DNA from: Choristoneura fumiferana
Lineage: Eukaryota; Arthropoda; Insecta; Lepidoptera; Tortricidae
Reading direction: 5' to 3'
NCBI RefSeq assembly: GCF_025370935.1
Contig: NC_133481.1
Coordinates: forward strand, 19,620,150-19,684,149
DNA: 64,000 nucleotides
Shown here: one piece after another, positions 31,621 through 43,300 of the stretch
How positions within the stretch are numbered: the first letter of the stretch is position 1
Layout: every line of letters starts with the position of its first letter
Notes under the pieces: model-generated
Database searches by the model: none
What the model saw: the letters and a program-made list of their open reading frames with translations, nothing else
Told to the model about the DNA's origin: nothing
Program-made: the position numbers and the translations under genes

Positions 31621-32535
31621 GATAACTAAGGAGTGTTTAATAAATGTAAAGTAGAAAAACATTTATTCGTGACATGACATAACGTGAAGTTGAATTAAAA
31701 TACGAAACGACGCCCTTGTTATGATATACTTAAGAGTAAACAAACATCTTATCTTCCTTAGTCCTTCCATTTCAGACATCGATACCACAGTATATAATGT
31801 ATAAACGGCAAACGGGTAAACGTCGCGCCAGTGTCTGCATGATACAGTTGAAAGTAAGTGTCATCGTTACATTAGCGTCGGGCTTGTTCAGCTAAGCAAC
31901 GAGCTGGCTTTAGTTTTGGACCTACCCCAACCGTATCGTATAATTTTTTCACGTTCAATTTTGCTATCACCAAATTATGCAGAAAAGTGCTTAGGTTTAT
32001 TTAATATCCCTGCCGGTACTTCTTTATTTTAACCGCCTTATTTTAGAGTAGTAATTAATTCCGGCGGAACTTTGGTATTGTAAAGCTCAATCCAATGGTT
32101 TGGTCCAACAAATGTCGGTATTCAATTATTATTACTTAACTTGCATTTAATCATTTTGTGATGCACACAGAGCATTATCATTCACTCATTCAATTTATAC
32201 ATGCCAGCTCCTTTGGGTATATTAAGTATGTGCGGAGTGTACCTATTTTCAAATAATAAAAAAACTCTGAATTGGATGTCAATCGTTTATTTCAGTCTTA
32301 CAATTCTACGCAACAATGTCTCTACAAAATATCAATATTTTGGACTATCCCAGGGCCGCCGACGGCGTAAATAAATCTGAACTCCCCGCTACAAATAACA
32401 TTTTAGTAGGTTAAAATTCATAATCAACTAGTATTTACATCTTTTGGCGTATCTAATTATGGATCGAAAGATTTACTAATTAACGCCCGGTTCTAACAAT
32501 TTCTGCTAAGTTCTTCAGTTTTATTATGAACAGAA
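31621..32535. other. Intergenic, nothing recognised
   Basis: No supported gene. A GC-richer snippet at 32349-32395 (CAGGGCCGCCGACGGCGTAA) may be a retroelement fragment. Confidence 0.4.
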
Positions 32536-32678
32536 AGCCGAGTTTAGACTTGCAAGAAAAATCGTGCAAGTTGCATTACATTGCGGCGCTCAATTGACCA
32601 CTACAAACTCGTTGGCTTTACGGCCTCGCAATGTAATGCAACTTGCACGATTTTTCTTGCAAGTCTAAACTTGGCTTA
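32536..32678. mobile_element. Family B hairpin MITE
   Basis: A near-perfect palindrome starting AGCCGAGTTTAGACTTGCAA and ending with the complement. It is about 97 percent similar to the 58331-58472 copy by eye. Confidence 0.92.
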
Positions 32679-34196
32679 AGACAACAGGAACATTTGCTTT
32701 AGTATCATCAATTCAATATGTAATAAACTTATGATACACTTGTGACGTGTGCTGTTTGTAAACTTAAATTGTGCAGATAGTAAACAAAGCAAAACAAATA
32801 TTCCTCACGCTGAAATTGATTTACTCACATAAATCGATGCGGTGCCCGCAGGGGTGTCGGCAGATTGCCACGGACTGGTTCACCGCGTGATATTTTGCTT
32901 GTACGTTCATAGATTGGCGCTTAGACGTGGAATAGAGATGTTATTGACATTGTCCGATAGTATAAACTATCCGATACTATAGGTACTATCTTCCCCTAAG
33001 ATCGTCAGCATAATTGTTAAAATAAAAAGGTATGTTGCTACCAATTGGTGAAAATAATTGAGAGAATCATGGAATACTGAGGAGCTTAAATAAATATAGG
33101 GCACATTTCAAAAGTTATAAGTATAATTTTACGTTTAACGCATTGTTTCTTTACCACTAGAATAATAGCTTATAATTAATTAAATTATATTTTCTTTTAC
33201 TTTCAAGAAAGAAGGTACAGTTTTATCACGGAATACTAACAAGAAAATTATTTCTAATATTGCACAGCAATACGCGTAGGTAATTGATTTGTATCATTGT
33301 TCAAATGAACATCTATAGTGTTAAATAATTATATTATTATCTTATTTCATTGAGATACTTGATAAAGTAACTAATTTAAAAAGTTTCCCAATGGACATTT
33401 ATGTGTTTACCACAAAAAACTTAAAAATGTATCAGATATGGCTTTAAAAGTTCATCAAGAGAAAAAAAATCAATACAATCATAAAAATATTTAAAAGAGA
33501 CTAATGTAAGTTACAAAATCAATATTCAAATGCACGTCACAAGACTCGTTGACGATCAAGGGGCCAATTTTATGGTGTTTTAATTTACATTTAAACTTAA
33601 CAATATTATTTTACTATCTGGAAGTTACGCTATGTCCTCAATCACCGATTCGACTCACGGATGCAATTGAATAATATTAGATTGATTGTAATGTCGTTCT
33701 TTTGTCAAAGTCATTGTGAGAACGAGAGTATTTTGATAAGGATTTTCGTCGACGCACGAGAATGTGCGAACATCCGGCAGATTAATTTGTTTGCTTAATA
33801 AATGTGGCTATTAAATTAGTCACATATCAATGGTAGGTATAATATTAAACTAATAGCATGAAGAGATCTAGTGAATAATGTTTTTCCACCGTATTTTGTC
33901 GGATAAGTTCGTATTTATCTCGCTATCTCAATAGCTTCAGTAAACTTCAGTAAAACATTATTCACTTCATATGTAGGTATCTACTTATGTACATTTCACT
34001 TCTGAAATGTCCAGGAAGTCAACATGTTTTCCGTTACTGTCGTACTAAAAGGTTATCAACTTATCATAACGTTTCATGACAAAATAATGGCGATTTTGTT
34101 TATTTTAAACGTATCTTACCTTTAAATACTGTCAAACCATCTGTTTTAAATAATTTATTTGAATCAGGCGTTACTTTGCGGAGTCATATCAATGAA
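32679..34196. repeat. Intergenic with a small hairpin
   Basis: Bases 33868-33966 are bounded by AGTGAATAATGTTTTT and its complement. Bases 32954-32988 hold a short palindrome (CCGATAGTATAAACTATCCG). No gene is supported. Confidence 0.45.
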
Positions 34197-34338
34197 CTAA
34201 AAGAATTTTCCTTGCTCACCGACTTACGAATAGCTAAGCTTAATGCAAAATATGCGTGTTCAATGCAGTCCTCCACCTCCACATACTGTTATCAGCTTAG
34301 CTATCGTAAGGTCGCGGGGAGCAAGGAAAGTTCTTTAG
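34197..34338. mobile_element. Hairpin MITE
   Basis: TAAAAGAATTTTCCTTGCTC...TAGCTAAGCT and AGCTTAGCTATCGTAAGGTC...AAGTTCTTTA form inverted arms around 142 bp. Confidence 0.8.
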
Positions 34339-34889
34339 ATCATCTTGTTTTACTTCAGGTTTGATTACATATACAATAATTTTGAAAAATTTCTCACGCA
34401 TATTATATGATACATGGTTAATCGCACCTTCATATTTGCAATGTCTTAGGTTAAGCTTCAAAATGCATTTTTTTTTTCAAATTAAGCTAGTTGAATTCTG
34501 AAGGTGCGATAAGTAGGTAGTCGAAACTGAAACTTAACATTTTTCAACAGAATATTTTCTGTTTGTCATTAATCATCATTACACATAAAAAGTATAAATA
34601 ATAACATATAACAGCATAGTTACATACAATATAACAATAAAGACTAGAGATATTACCTACACTAAATATGGAGTTTTCCATGGAGTTGAAGATTGCTTTA
34701 GGCCTCTGGTTGTACTAAAGAATACCAAATATATTTATGAAAATAATAAACTATAGAACCCAGCTTATTTCTTCAAGAAAAATCATGCCAGTTGTAATAC
34801 ATTGCGGCGCTTGATTGACCACTTTAAACTCGTGCAGCTTGCACGATTTCTCTTGCAGGGGCTATCCTCCTGAGCCCTCGACTACTTTA
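34339..34889. repeat. Intergenic with two MITE pieces
   Basis: Bases 34421-34512 are bounded by ATCGCACCTTCA and its complement. Bases 34773-34859 are a decayed family B fragment (CATTGCGGCGCTTGATTGAC). Confidence 0.55.
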
Positions 34890-35213
34890 CCGGGTGTGGC
34901 CTGTAATACGAGCAAAAAATTTAAACATAGATCGTCCTCGTCAAACTAAACAACATTAGTTCAGCGATTTATAAAAATAATGGAGTCTTTGATTTTTTTC
35001 TTTTTTCATACAAATTAAATACTGCTATCAATGTACGCCATCCTAGAACACAACAAACATTTTGCTTTACATTGCATCTTCGAATAAACTTAAAAGTATA
35101 ATAAATATTAAAAAAGTAATTATTTTTTAAAAGTTGCTGAACTAATGTTGTTCAGTTTGAGTATGATCTATGTTTTAATTATTTGCTCATATTACAGGCC
35201 ACACCCGGTATAA
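34890..35213. mobile_element. Family G long-TIR MITE, complete
   Basis: It runs from ACCGGGTGTGGCCTGTAATA to TATTACAGGCCACACCCGGT, with inverted arms of more than 100 bp. It is uninterrupted and serves as the reference for the nested insertion at 19367-19556. Confidence 0.9.
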
Positions 35214-36040
35214 AGGACCAATTAACACTAAGACAACGTTGCACATTTTGATAGTTTCTATGCATATTACAAGCTTTTTATGCTGTATATAATCCGGTCT
35301 CTAAGTAACAGTGCTTTGGCAGATATGACTAGCGTTTTCAGTATATTTATTAAATTACTCTTTAGTTTACATATAAGTAACAGTCATAATCCAAAGCAAG
35401 GTCTATTTAATTAACAAAAGCACGAGTTTATTACTTCGTTAAAATGTTGAAGAAGCTCATAGACTTGAGCATTCATTTGTAACAGAACATTGAGCATTCG
35501 ACATTTTTAGGAACGGAACCCTATTACTGAAACTCCGCTGTCTGTCTGTCCGTCCGTCTGTCACAGGACTCTGTCTTTTGAGTCTTAATAGTTAAACATT
35601 TTAAATTTTCACAGATTATGTATTACTGTGGCTGCGTAAACAACAAATACTAAAAACAGAATAAAATAAATATTTAAGGGGAGCTCCCATACAACAAACG
35701 TGGTTGTTTTGTAGTTTTTGCTTGATATTAATAACGGCAACAGGTAGACGCTTGAAATATTAGTTTAGTTGTTTAGTTGTATAATCGCTTTAAAAATAAA
35801 TAATTAAATTAAATAAAATAAATATTTAAGGGGCTCCCATACAACAAGTTTTTTTTTGCCGTATTTTCGGTTGTAAAGTCCATTCGCTTAGAAACGGTCG
35901 CCTTTGTATCGCGCCGCCTCTTGTCAATTACACGTAAACAAAAGACGCCACATGCGACGTACACACGCAAGTGAATTTGGCAGTATACTCGATACAAGTG
36001 GTACTGAATCCGACACTTCGAGTGATGAAGAATAGTGTCT
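35214..36040 (+). repeat. Intergenic with family A2 copy
   Basis: Bases 35508-35720 carry GGAACGGAACCCTATTACTG, a (TCTG)n tract and TTTTCACAGATTATG. These match the reverse complement of 62279-62593. A second partial piece follows at 35810-35845. No gene is supported. Confidence 0.55.
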
Positions 36041-36331
36041 AATGAGGGCTATCGCGTATGAATTCGCCGCTAGAGGCGCTAGTGTAGCGTGAGGTCTCCG
36101 AAATGTCAAATCTCATAGTTTTTGGGTGAGCTACGCGGGTTTATTTATAATTAGAATAATTTTGTGAATATTTTGCAACATCTGAAATTAATTATGGCAA
36201 AATGCGTTCCGGGGCAATGAATGTCTGTGTTTTTGAGACAGTTTTTGTCTTTCGGAAACCTTTGTCCTCCCTTTTTTCCGAACAAAACGGGGACTATGCA
36301 ACACTGTGGCATGCTCGTTATTTATATGGTA
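36041..36331 (+). repeat. 290-bp dispersed repeat, copy 2
   Basis: Inverted relative to 1-287. Shared blocks include CGTGAGGTCTCCGAAATGTC and CGGAAACCTTTGTCCTCCCT. Confidence 0.8.
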
Positions 36332-36954
36332 CGGTTTTAAGGTGTATTAAATATGATTTTAATCTAAACTTTGTTTTCACGCCCGTAATAACAGACTTTG
36401 AAAGCCATACTTAAAAACCTCACACAACAGCCCTCATTAAATTAAATTTGTCGAAATGAACAGCGAACAGCCTAGCGTAAAGCCAAGTAATACTTACACG
36501 GTCATTCGAGGAAACTCTCTAGTCGTCAAAAATTGTATTATTGTTTGCCAGATGCTCGGCAAAAAGCTCTAAGCAAATTTTCCGTCATCTCAATGCTCAC
36601 TAGAATGCTCATTACGAGTGAATGCTCAACTTTATGAGCACCTTACTGTTTCACAACACTTCTTGTGCCTTTTACAACCACAAAACGATGACATTGCATT
36701 TTCGCGTTATTGTCACTTACTATCAATTCCTTGTCCGTCTGGACATTGCTTAGGCAGGACTCGCATTGTGTACCTTATAGTGTACCTTAACGTACCTTAT
36801 CGCAAATTGGGGTCAGCCTCTAGGCTAGAGATTACTTTAAATTCAAATACCACATTGTGATGCTAAAACGCAAGAATAAAATTAAACGTTGAGTATTTCC
36901 TAACAATTTCATATATAATACAAAATCATTGAATATTTCTTTCTAATTACTAAT
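36332..36954. other. Intergenic, nothing recognised
   Basis: No supported gene or repeat. Confidence 0.45.
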
Positions 36955-37593
36955 GTACCATCAGCCAAATAAGTGGTCTATAAATTTTTAAACGAGTTCC
37001 TATCACATGAGTACTTATGTCGCTAAAGTCGAACTTTCAAGTTGACAGACACGTCTATTGGCATTATTGTTTTATGACATGCAACAATGACAAGATTCAT
37101 ATTTCTAAGACTATAATTTGATTCGTTCTCTGTATTCTGTTTGGAAAGAGAAAAACGCTGATATTTTTAAAATTTCGCTACAACTATTAATTAATTTATT
37201 ATTTTTTTTAAGATGTGCTTATTCTAAAAGGGCATAACTCCAAAACTACGACACAATAGATCCATTACTTTTGTCTAGTCTCTTAAAAAAAAGATCACGT
37301 AAATCTGACGTAGACGTTGCATAGAGATAATATCGAAATTATGACAGCTCCTTTTTCTGGTGATAAAGGCAAAGGAAACATATCTATTCTGTGGTAGTGT
37401 TGGCAAATTCAGACATATTTTTTTAAATTTTTTGTATTTTTTTTAAAATGGAGAAATCAATTATAATAAATATTTTCCCATGTTCAGGAGGCAAAACTCT
37501 TTCGATTCCTATAGTAATTAAATGATGTTAAAAAAATGAAATCTTGTCAATTATCAACTTTAGGGTGGTTGACCACATATTTGGCTGATGGTA
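36955..37593. mobile_element. Family F element, long form
   Basis: Same ends as 683-855 (GTACCATCAGCCAAATAAGT and its complement) but 639 bp long, with about 465 bp of extra interior and no ORF. Confidence 0.75.
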
Positions 37594-38528
37594 GGTACCT
37601 ACTCCACCCGGGACGAAATAACGATATATTGAAGATATTGACCGCGACCGCTACAATATGGTCAAAACGTCGAGGTACCTTTACAAATACTATATCGTCG
37701 TGATTAAGATACCGGGTGTGTTATTAATTAACAGTGAACGTCGCGATAGTTGAAAAATTATATTTCTTTCAATTAAAGAGGATACATTTGTCCTCTAAAG
37801 TTTTGCCGCCATACGAGCTAGGCGGTGATTTTGAGTGCATTACATGCCTTTTAAATGAGATTATACATATTTCCACACTCTAGTTACCGACTTCTTTGGG
37901 TTGGTTCCCTGTGTTCGTTTCCCTTATATACATAAATGGATCATACATTAGTATTCGTCTTTGAGACTTGACTAGAAGTATACTGAGTGGAGGCTGCCTG
38001 ACCAGAGTTTGTTCCTGTTGATTCACGAATTATGATCCTGAAAACAATTATTTTAAATAATTAATATATTTTCACACCTCTCCTTCAGAAAAGTAACTTT
38101 TCCTCCCTGAAGAGAGGGAGCAAAGTGCAACTTTTCTGTTCAAGGCTTTTCAGGGGTGTTTTATTGCAAATGCCATTTTTTGAAGTTAATAATTGTAAAG
38201 CCACGCCATTTTCTATGCTGGTTGTTAATTAAATCAGGTAAATTATTTTCATCTTGGGCGTTAACACTTGAATCCGTCATTACGCTTAGGATTGCAGAAT
38301 CCTTCGCTACATTCTGGATTCAATGTACGCCCTCGCCGTAAATACACCATTTGCTCCCTTGTCACACAAATAACTATTTCAACCTCGCATTCAGAAAAGT
38401 TACTTTTGCTCCCTGACGAGAAATTTGGCAAGCAAAGAGCTGACTTAGTTTTCAGTTATGCAAAATAACGATATTCAAACTTGAATTAGGAATATTACGT
38501 TATGCGAATTAATATAGTCCCGTAGGAA
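37594..38528. other. AREL1 downstream flank
   Basis: It has no gene. On the minus strand AATAAA at 38160-38165 is the nearest candidate polyadenylation signal for AREL1, about 360 bp beyond the array. Two related pieces near 38080-38140 and 38385-38420 share CAGAAAAGTWACTTTT and CTCCCTGA. Confidence 0.35.
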
Positions 38529-40345
38529 GTGGGCAGTGGGCAGTGACCAGTGGGCTACCTCAGATCATGCCGAAGCCCTCGCCGCCCTCGTTGATGGCCC
38601 AGAGCAGCGCGTGCACCAGCTGCTCGTACCCGTCGTAGTCCGGCAGACACAGCTGGTTGAAGCAGGTGTGGGCAGTGGGCAGTGGGCAGTGGGCTACCTC
38701 AGATCATGCCGAAGCCCTCGCCGCCCTCGTTGATGGCCCAGAGCAGCGCGTGCACCAGCTGCTCGTACCCGTCGTAGTCCGGCAGACACAGCTGGTTGAA
38801 GCAGGTGTGGGCAGTGGGCAGTGGGCAGTGGGCTACCTCAGATCATGCCGAAGCCCTCGCCGCCCTCGTTGATGGCCCAGAGCAGCGCGTGCACCAGCTG
38901 CTCGTACCCGTCGTAGTCCGGCAGACACAGCTGGTTGAAGCAGGTGTGGGCAGTGGGCAGTGGGCAGTGGGCTACCTCAGATCATGCCGAAGCCCTCGCC
39001 GCCCTCGTTGATGGCCCAGAGCAGCGCGTGCACCAGCTGCTCGTACCCGTCGTAGTCCGGCAGACACAGCTGGTTGAAGCAGGTGTGGGCAGTGGGCAGT
39101 GGGCAGTGGGCTACCTCAGATCATGCCGAAGCCCTCGCCGCCCTCGTTGATGGCCCAGAGCAGCGCGTGCACCAGCTGCTCGTACCCGTCGTAGTCCGGC
39201 AGACACAGCTGGTTGAAGCAGGTGTGGGCAGTGGGCAGTGGGCAGTGGGCTACCTCAGATCATGCCGAAGCCCTCGCCGCCCTCGTTGATGGCCCAGAGC
39301 AGCGCGTGCACCAGCTGCTCGTACCCGTCGTAGTCCGGCAGACACAGCTGGTTGAAGCAGGTGTGGGCAGTGGGCAGTGGGCAGTGGGCTACCTCAGATC
39401 ATGCCGAAGCCCTCGCCGCCCTCGTTGATGGCCCAGAGCAGCGCGTGCACCAGCTGCTCGTACCCGTCGTAGTCCGGCAGACACAGCTGGTTGAAGCAGG
39501 TGTGGGCAGTGGGCAGTGGGCAGTGGGCTACCTCAGATCATGCCGAAGCCCTCGCCGCCCTCGTTGATGGCCCAGAGCAGCGCGTGCACCAGCTGCTCGT
39601 ACCCGTCGTAGTCCGGCAGACACAGCTGGTTGAAGCAGGTGTGGGCAGTGGGCAGTGGGCAGTGGGCTACTCAGATCATGCCGAAGCCCTCGCCGCCCTC
39701 GTTGATGGCCCAGAGCAGCGCGTGCACCAGCTGCTCGTACCCGTCGTAGTCGGCAGACACAGCTGGTTGAAGCAGGTGTGGGCAGTGGGCAGTGGGCGTG
39801 GGCTACCTCAGATCATGCCGAAGCCCTCGCCGCCCTCGTTGATGGCCCAGAGCAGCGCGTGCACCAGCTGCTCGTACCCGTCGTAGTCCGGCAGACACAG
39901 CTGGTTGAAGCAGGTGTGGGCAGTGGGCAGTGGGCAGTGGGCTACCTCAGATCATGCCGAAGCCCTCGCCGCCCTCGTTGATGGCCCAGAGCAGCGCGTG
40001 CACCAGCTGCTCGTACCCGTCGTAGTCCGGCAGACACAGCTGGTTGAAGCAGGTGTGGGCAGTGGGCAGTGGGCAGTGGGCTACCTCAGATCATGCCGAA
40101 GCCCTCGCCGCCCTCGTTGATGGCCCAGAGCAGCGCGTGCACCAGCTGCTCGTACCCGTCGTAGTCCGGCAGACACAGCTGGTTGAAGCAGGTGTGGGCA
40201 GTGGGCAGTGGGCAGTGGGCTACCTCAGATCATGCCGAAGCCCTCGCCGCCCTCGTTGATGGCCCAGAGCAGCGCGTGCACCAGCTGCTCGTACCCGTCG
40301 TAGTCCGGCAGACACAGCTGGTTGAAGCAGGTGTGGGCGGTGGGC
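38529..40345 (-). repeat. Array 1: 139-bp tandem repeat of the AREL1 terminal exon
   Basis: Thirteen near-identical 139-bp units each contain, in minus-strand sense, the last 36 codons of AREL1 from the catalytic HTCFNQLCLP motif to GFGMI and TGA. About 30 bp of 3'UTR made of GCCCACT repeats follows. The gene-proximal copy is the real exon; the other twelve lie in the 3'UTR. Two adjacent central copies (about 39660-39800) carry single-base deletions; the others look identical. The 13-mer GTGGGCAGTGGGC at 38529-38541 matches GTGGGCGGTGGGC at 40333-40345 at 12 of 13 bases and marks the probable founding crossover sites. Confidence 0.95.
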
Positions 40346-40395
40346 AGCGCCCCGAACGTCGGCGCCGCCGTGATCTGGAACCGCGGGTTCAGCTC
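40225..40395 (-). CDS. AREL1: AREL1 exon 16 (catalytic cysteine and stop)
   Basis: The acceptor is TTCCCCAG. Fifty-six codons and TGA are in phase 0. It begins ELNPRFQITAAPTFGALP, with the HECT thioester cysteine in HTCFNQLCLP at 40327-40329, and ends GGEGFGMI. The C-terminal end agrees with the family's usual GFGM ending. Confidence 0.93.
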   Translation of the reverse strand, partial: ELNPRFQITAAPTFGALPTAHTCFNQLCLPDYDGYEQLVHALLWAINEGGEGFGMI

Positions 40396-43300
40396 CTGGG
40401 GAACAATAACGGTATTAGGAAAGACTCTCTAAACTCTTTATTGTTATAAAAATAAAATATAAATACACAGAGAGAAGTACGAGCTAAAGGGGCGCGAGGC
40501 GAGGGGGGCCTTTTTGTTTGATAGTTTGGATCGTAAACGAGTAGGACCGTGAGTGGTGAACTGCACCCGGGAAGCTGGCGGGAGCAGCTGTGTGGGCGCA
40601 CTTGGAAGCTGTGGGACACACCTGGAAGCTGTGGGGACAAACATGGAAACTGTGACATCTGGTAGCAGTGGGGACAGACCTGGAAGCCGTGAGACACACA
40701 CCTGGCAGCCGTGAGACACACACCTGGCAGCCGTGGGTCAAGCACCTGGCAGCCGTGGGTCACGCACCTGGCAGCCGTGGGAAACGCACCTGACAGCCGT
40801 GGGTCACGCACCTGGCAGCCGTGGGAAACGCACCTGGCAGCCGTGGGTCACGCACCTGGCAGCCGTGGGTCACGCACCTGGCAGCCGTGGGTCACGCACC
40901 TGGAAGCTATGGGGACAAACATGGAAACTGTGACATCTGGTAGCAGTAAGGACACACCTGGAAGCTGTGACACCTGGTAGCCGTGGGGGACAGACCTGGA
41001 AACCGTGAGACACACACCTGGCAGCCGTGGGTCACACACCTGGCAGCCGTGGGTCACGCACCTGGCAGCCGTGGGTCACGCACCTGGCAGCCGTGGGTCA
41101 CGCACCTGGCAGCCGTGGGTCACACACCTGGCAGCCGTGGGTCACGCACCTGGCAGCCGTGGGTCACGCACCTGGCAGCCGTGGGTCACACACCTGGCAG
41201 CCGTGGGTCACACACCTGGAAGCCGGCGGGCGGCAGCTGCGAGCAGCCGGTGGTGAACTGCAGCAGGCGCGCGCGCTCCTCTGCGCTCAAGTTGGCGACG
41301 GCGGCCCAGAACCATCCCAGCAGGCGCTCCCAGCCGCGCCCCGCCCCCGCCCCCGCCACCAGCGCGTGCGCCCGCCAGTGGGCCACACACCTGGCAGCCG
41401 TGGGTCACACACCTGGAAGCCGGCGGGCGGCAGCTGCGAGCAGCCGGTGGTGAACTGCAGCAGGCGCGCGCGCTCCTCTGCGCTCAAGTTGGCGACGGCG
41501 GCCCAGAACCATCCCAGCAGGCGCTCCCAGCCGCGCCCCGCCCCGCCCCCGCCACCAGCGCGTGCGCCCGCCAGTGGGCCACACACCTGGCAGCCGTGGG
41601 TCACACACCTGGAAGCCGGCGGGCGGCAGCTGCGAGCAGCCGGTGGTGAACTGCAGCAGGCGCGCGCGCTCCTCTGCGCTCAAGTTGGCGACGGCGGCCC
41701 AGAACCATCCCAGCAGGCGCTCCCAGCGCGCCCCGCCCCCGCCCCCGCCACCAGCGCGTGGCCCGCCAGTGGGCCACACACCTGGCAGCCGTGGGTCACA
41801 CACCTGGAAGCCGGCGGGCGGCAGCTGCGAGCAGCCGGTGGTGAACTGCAGCAGGCGCGCGCGCTCCTCTGCGCTCAAGTTGGCGACGGCGGCCCAGAAC
41901 CATCCCAGCAGGCGCTCCCAGCCGCGCCCCGCCCCCGCCCCGCCACCAGCGCGTGCGCCCGCCAGTGGGCCACACACCTGGCAGCCGTGGGTCACACACC
42001 TGGAAGCCGGCGGGCGGCAGCTGCGAGCAGCCGGTGGTGAACTGCAGCAGGCGCGCGCGCTCCTCTGCGCTCAAGTTGGCGACGGCGGCCCAGAACCATC
42101 CCAGCAGGCGCTCCCAGCCGCGCCCCGCCCCGCCCCCGCCACCAGCGCGTGCGCCCGCCAGTGGGCCACACACCTGGCAGCCGTGGGTCACACACCTGGA
42201 AGCCGGCGGGCGGCAGCTGCGAGCAGCCGGTGGTGAACTGCAGCAGGCGCGCGCGCTCCTCTGCGCTCAAGTTGGCGACGGCGGCCCAGAACCATCCCAG
42301 CAGGCGCTCCCAGCCGCGCCCGCGCCCCGCCCCCGCCACCAGCGCGTGGCCCGCCAGTGGGCCACACACCTGGCAGCCGTGGGTCACACACCTGGAAGCC
42401 GGCGGGCGGCAGCTGCGAGCAGCCGGTGGTGAACTGCAGCAGGCGCGCGCGCTCCTCTGCGCTCAAGTTGGCGACGGCGGCCCAGAACCACCCCAGCAGG
42501 CGCTCCCAGCCGCGCCCCGCCCCCGCCCCCGCCACCAGCGCGTGGCCCGCCAGTGGGCCACACACCTGGCAGCCGTGGGTCACACACCTGGAAGCCGGCG
42601 GGCGGCAGCTGCGAGCAGCCGGTGGTGAACTGCAGCAGGCGCGCGCGCTCCTCTGCGCTCAAGTTGGCGACGGCGGCCCAGAACCATCCCAGCAGGCGCT
42701 CCCAGCGCGCCCCGCCCCCGCCCCCGCCACCAGCGCGTGCGCCCCGCCAGTGGGCCACACACCTGGCAAGCCGTGGTCAACCACCTGGAAGCCGGCGGGC
42801 GGCAGCTGCGAGCAGCCGGTGGTGAACTGCAGCAGGCGCGCGCGCTCCTCTGCGCTCAAGTTGGCGACGGCGGCCCAGAACCATCCCAGCAGGCGCTCCC
42901 AGCCGCGCCCCGCCCCCGCCGCCACCAGCGCGTGCGCCCGCCAGTGGGCCACACACCCTGGCAGCCGTGGGTCACACACCTGGAAGCCGGCGGCGGCAGC
43001 TGCGAGGGCACGGTGGTGAACTGCAGCAGGCGCGCGCGCTCCTCTGCGCTCAAGTTGGCGACGGCGGCCCAGCCATCCCAGCAGGCGCTCCCGCCGCGCC
43101 CCGCCCGCCCCCCGCCACCAGCGCGTGCGCCCGCCAGTCCGCCACAGACACCTCGCCCGTGCCGCACACCAGCAGCTGATTCATTCACATCATATTTGTA
43201 CCACTTGGAATGGAACACGATCAAACCGGAAAAAAGTCACAATTCCGAAACAAATTATTGCATACATAATAATAGAAAGAAACACCAATAGAAACGCTTC

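Noticed and set aside
38529..40345. CRISPR-like array
   Set aside because: Direct repeats are contiguous with no unique spacers, and the sequence is coding exon plus 3'UTR in a eukaryotic genome.
41027..43291. Long repetitive ORFs on both strands (up to 337 codons)
   Set aside because: Products of array 2 and the 22-bp minisatellite, with high GC and few stops. The only supported coding sequence is AREL1 exon 15.
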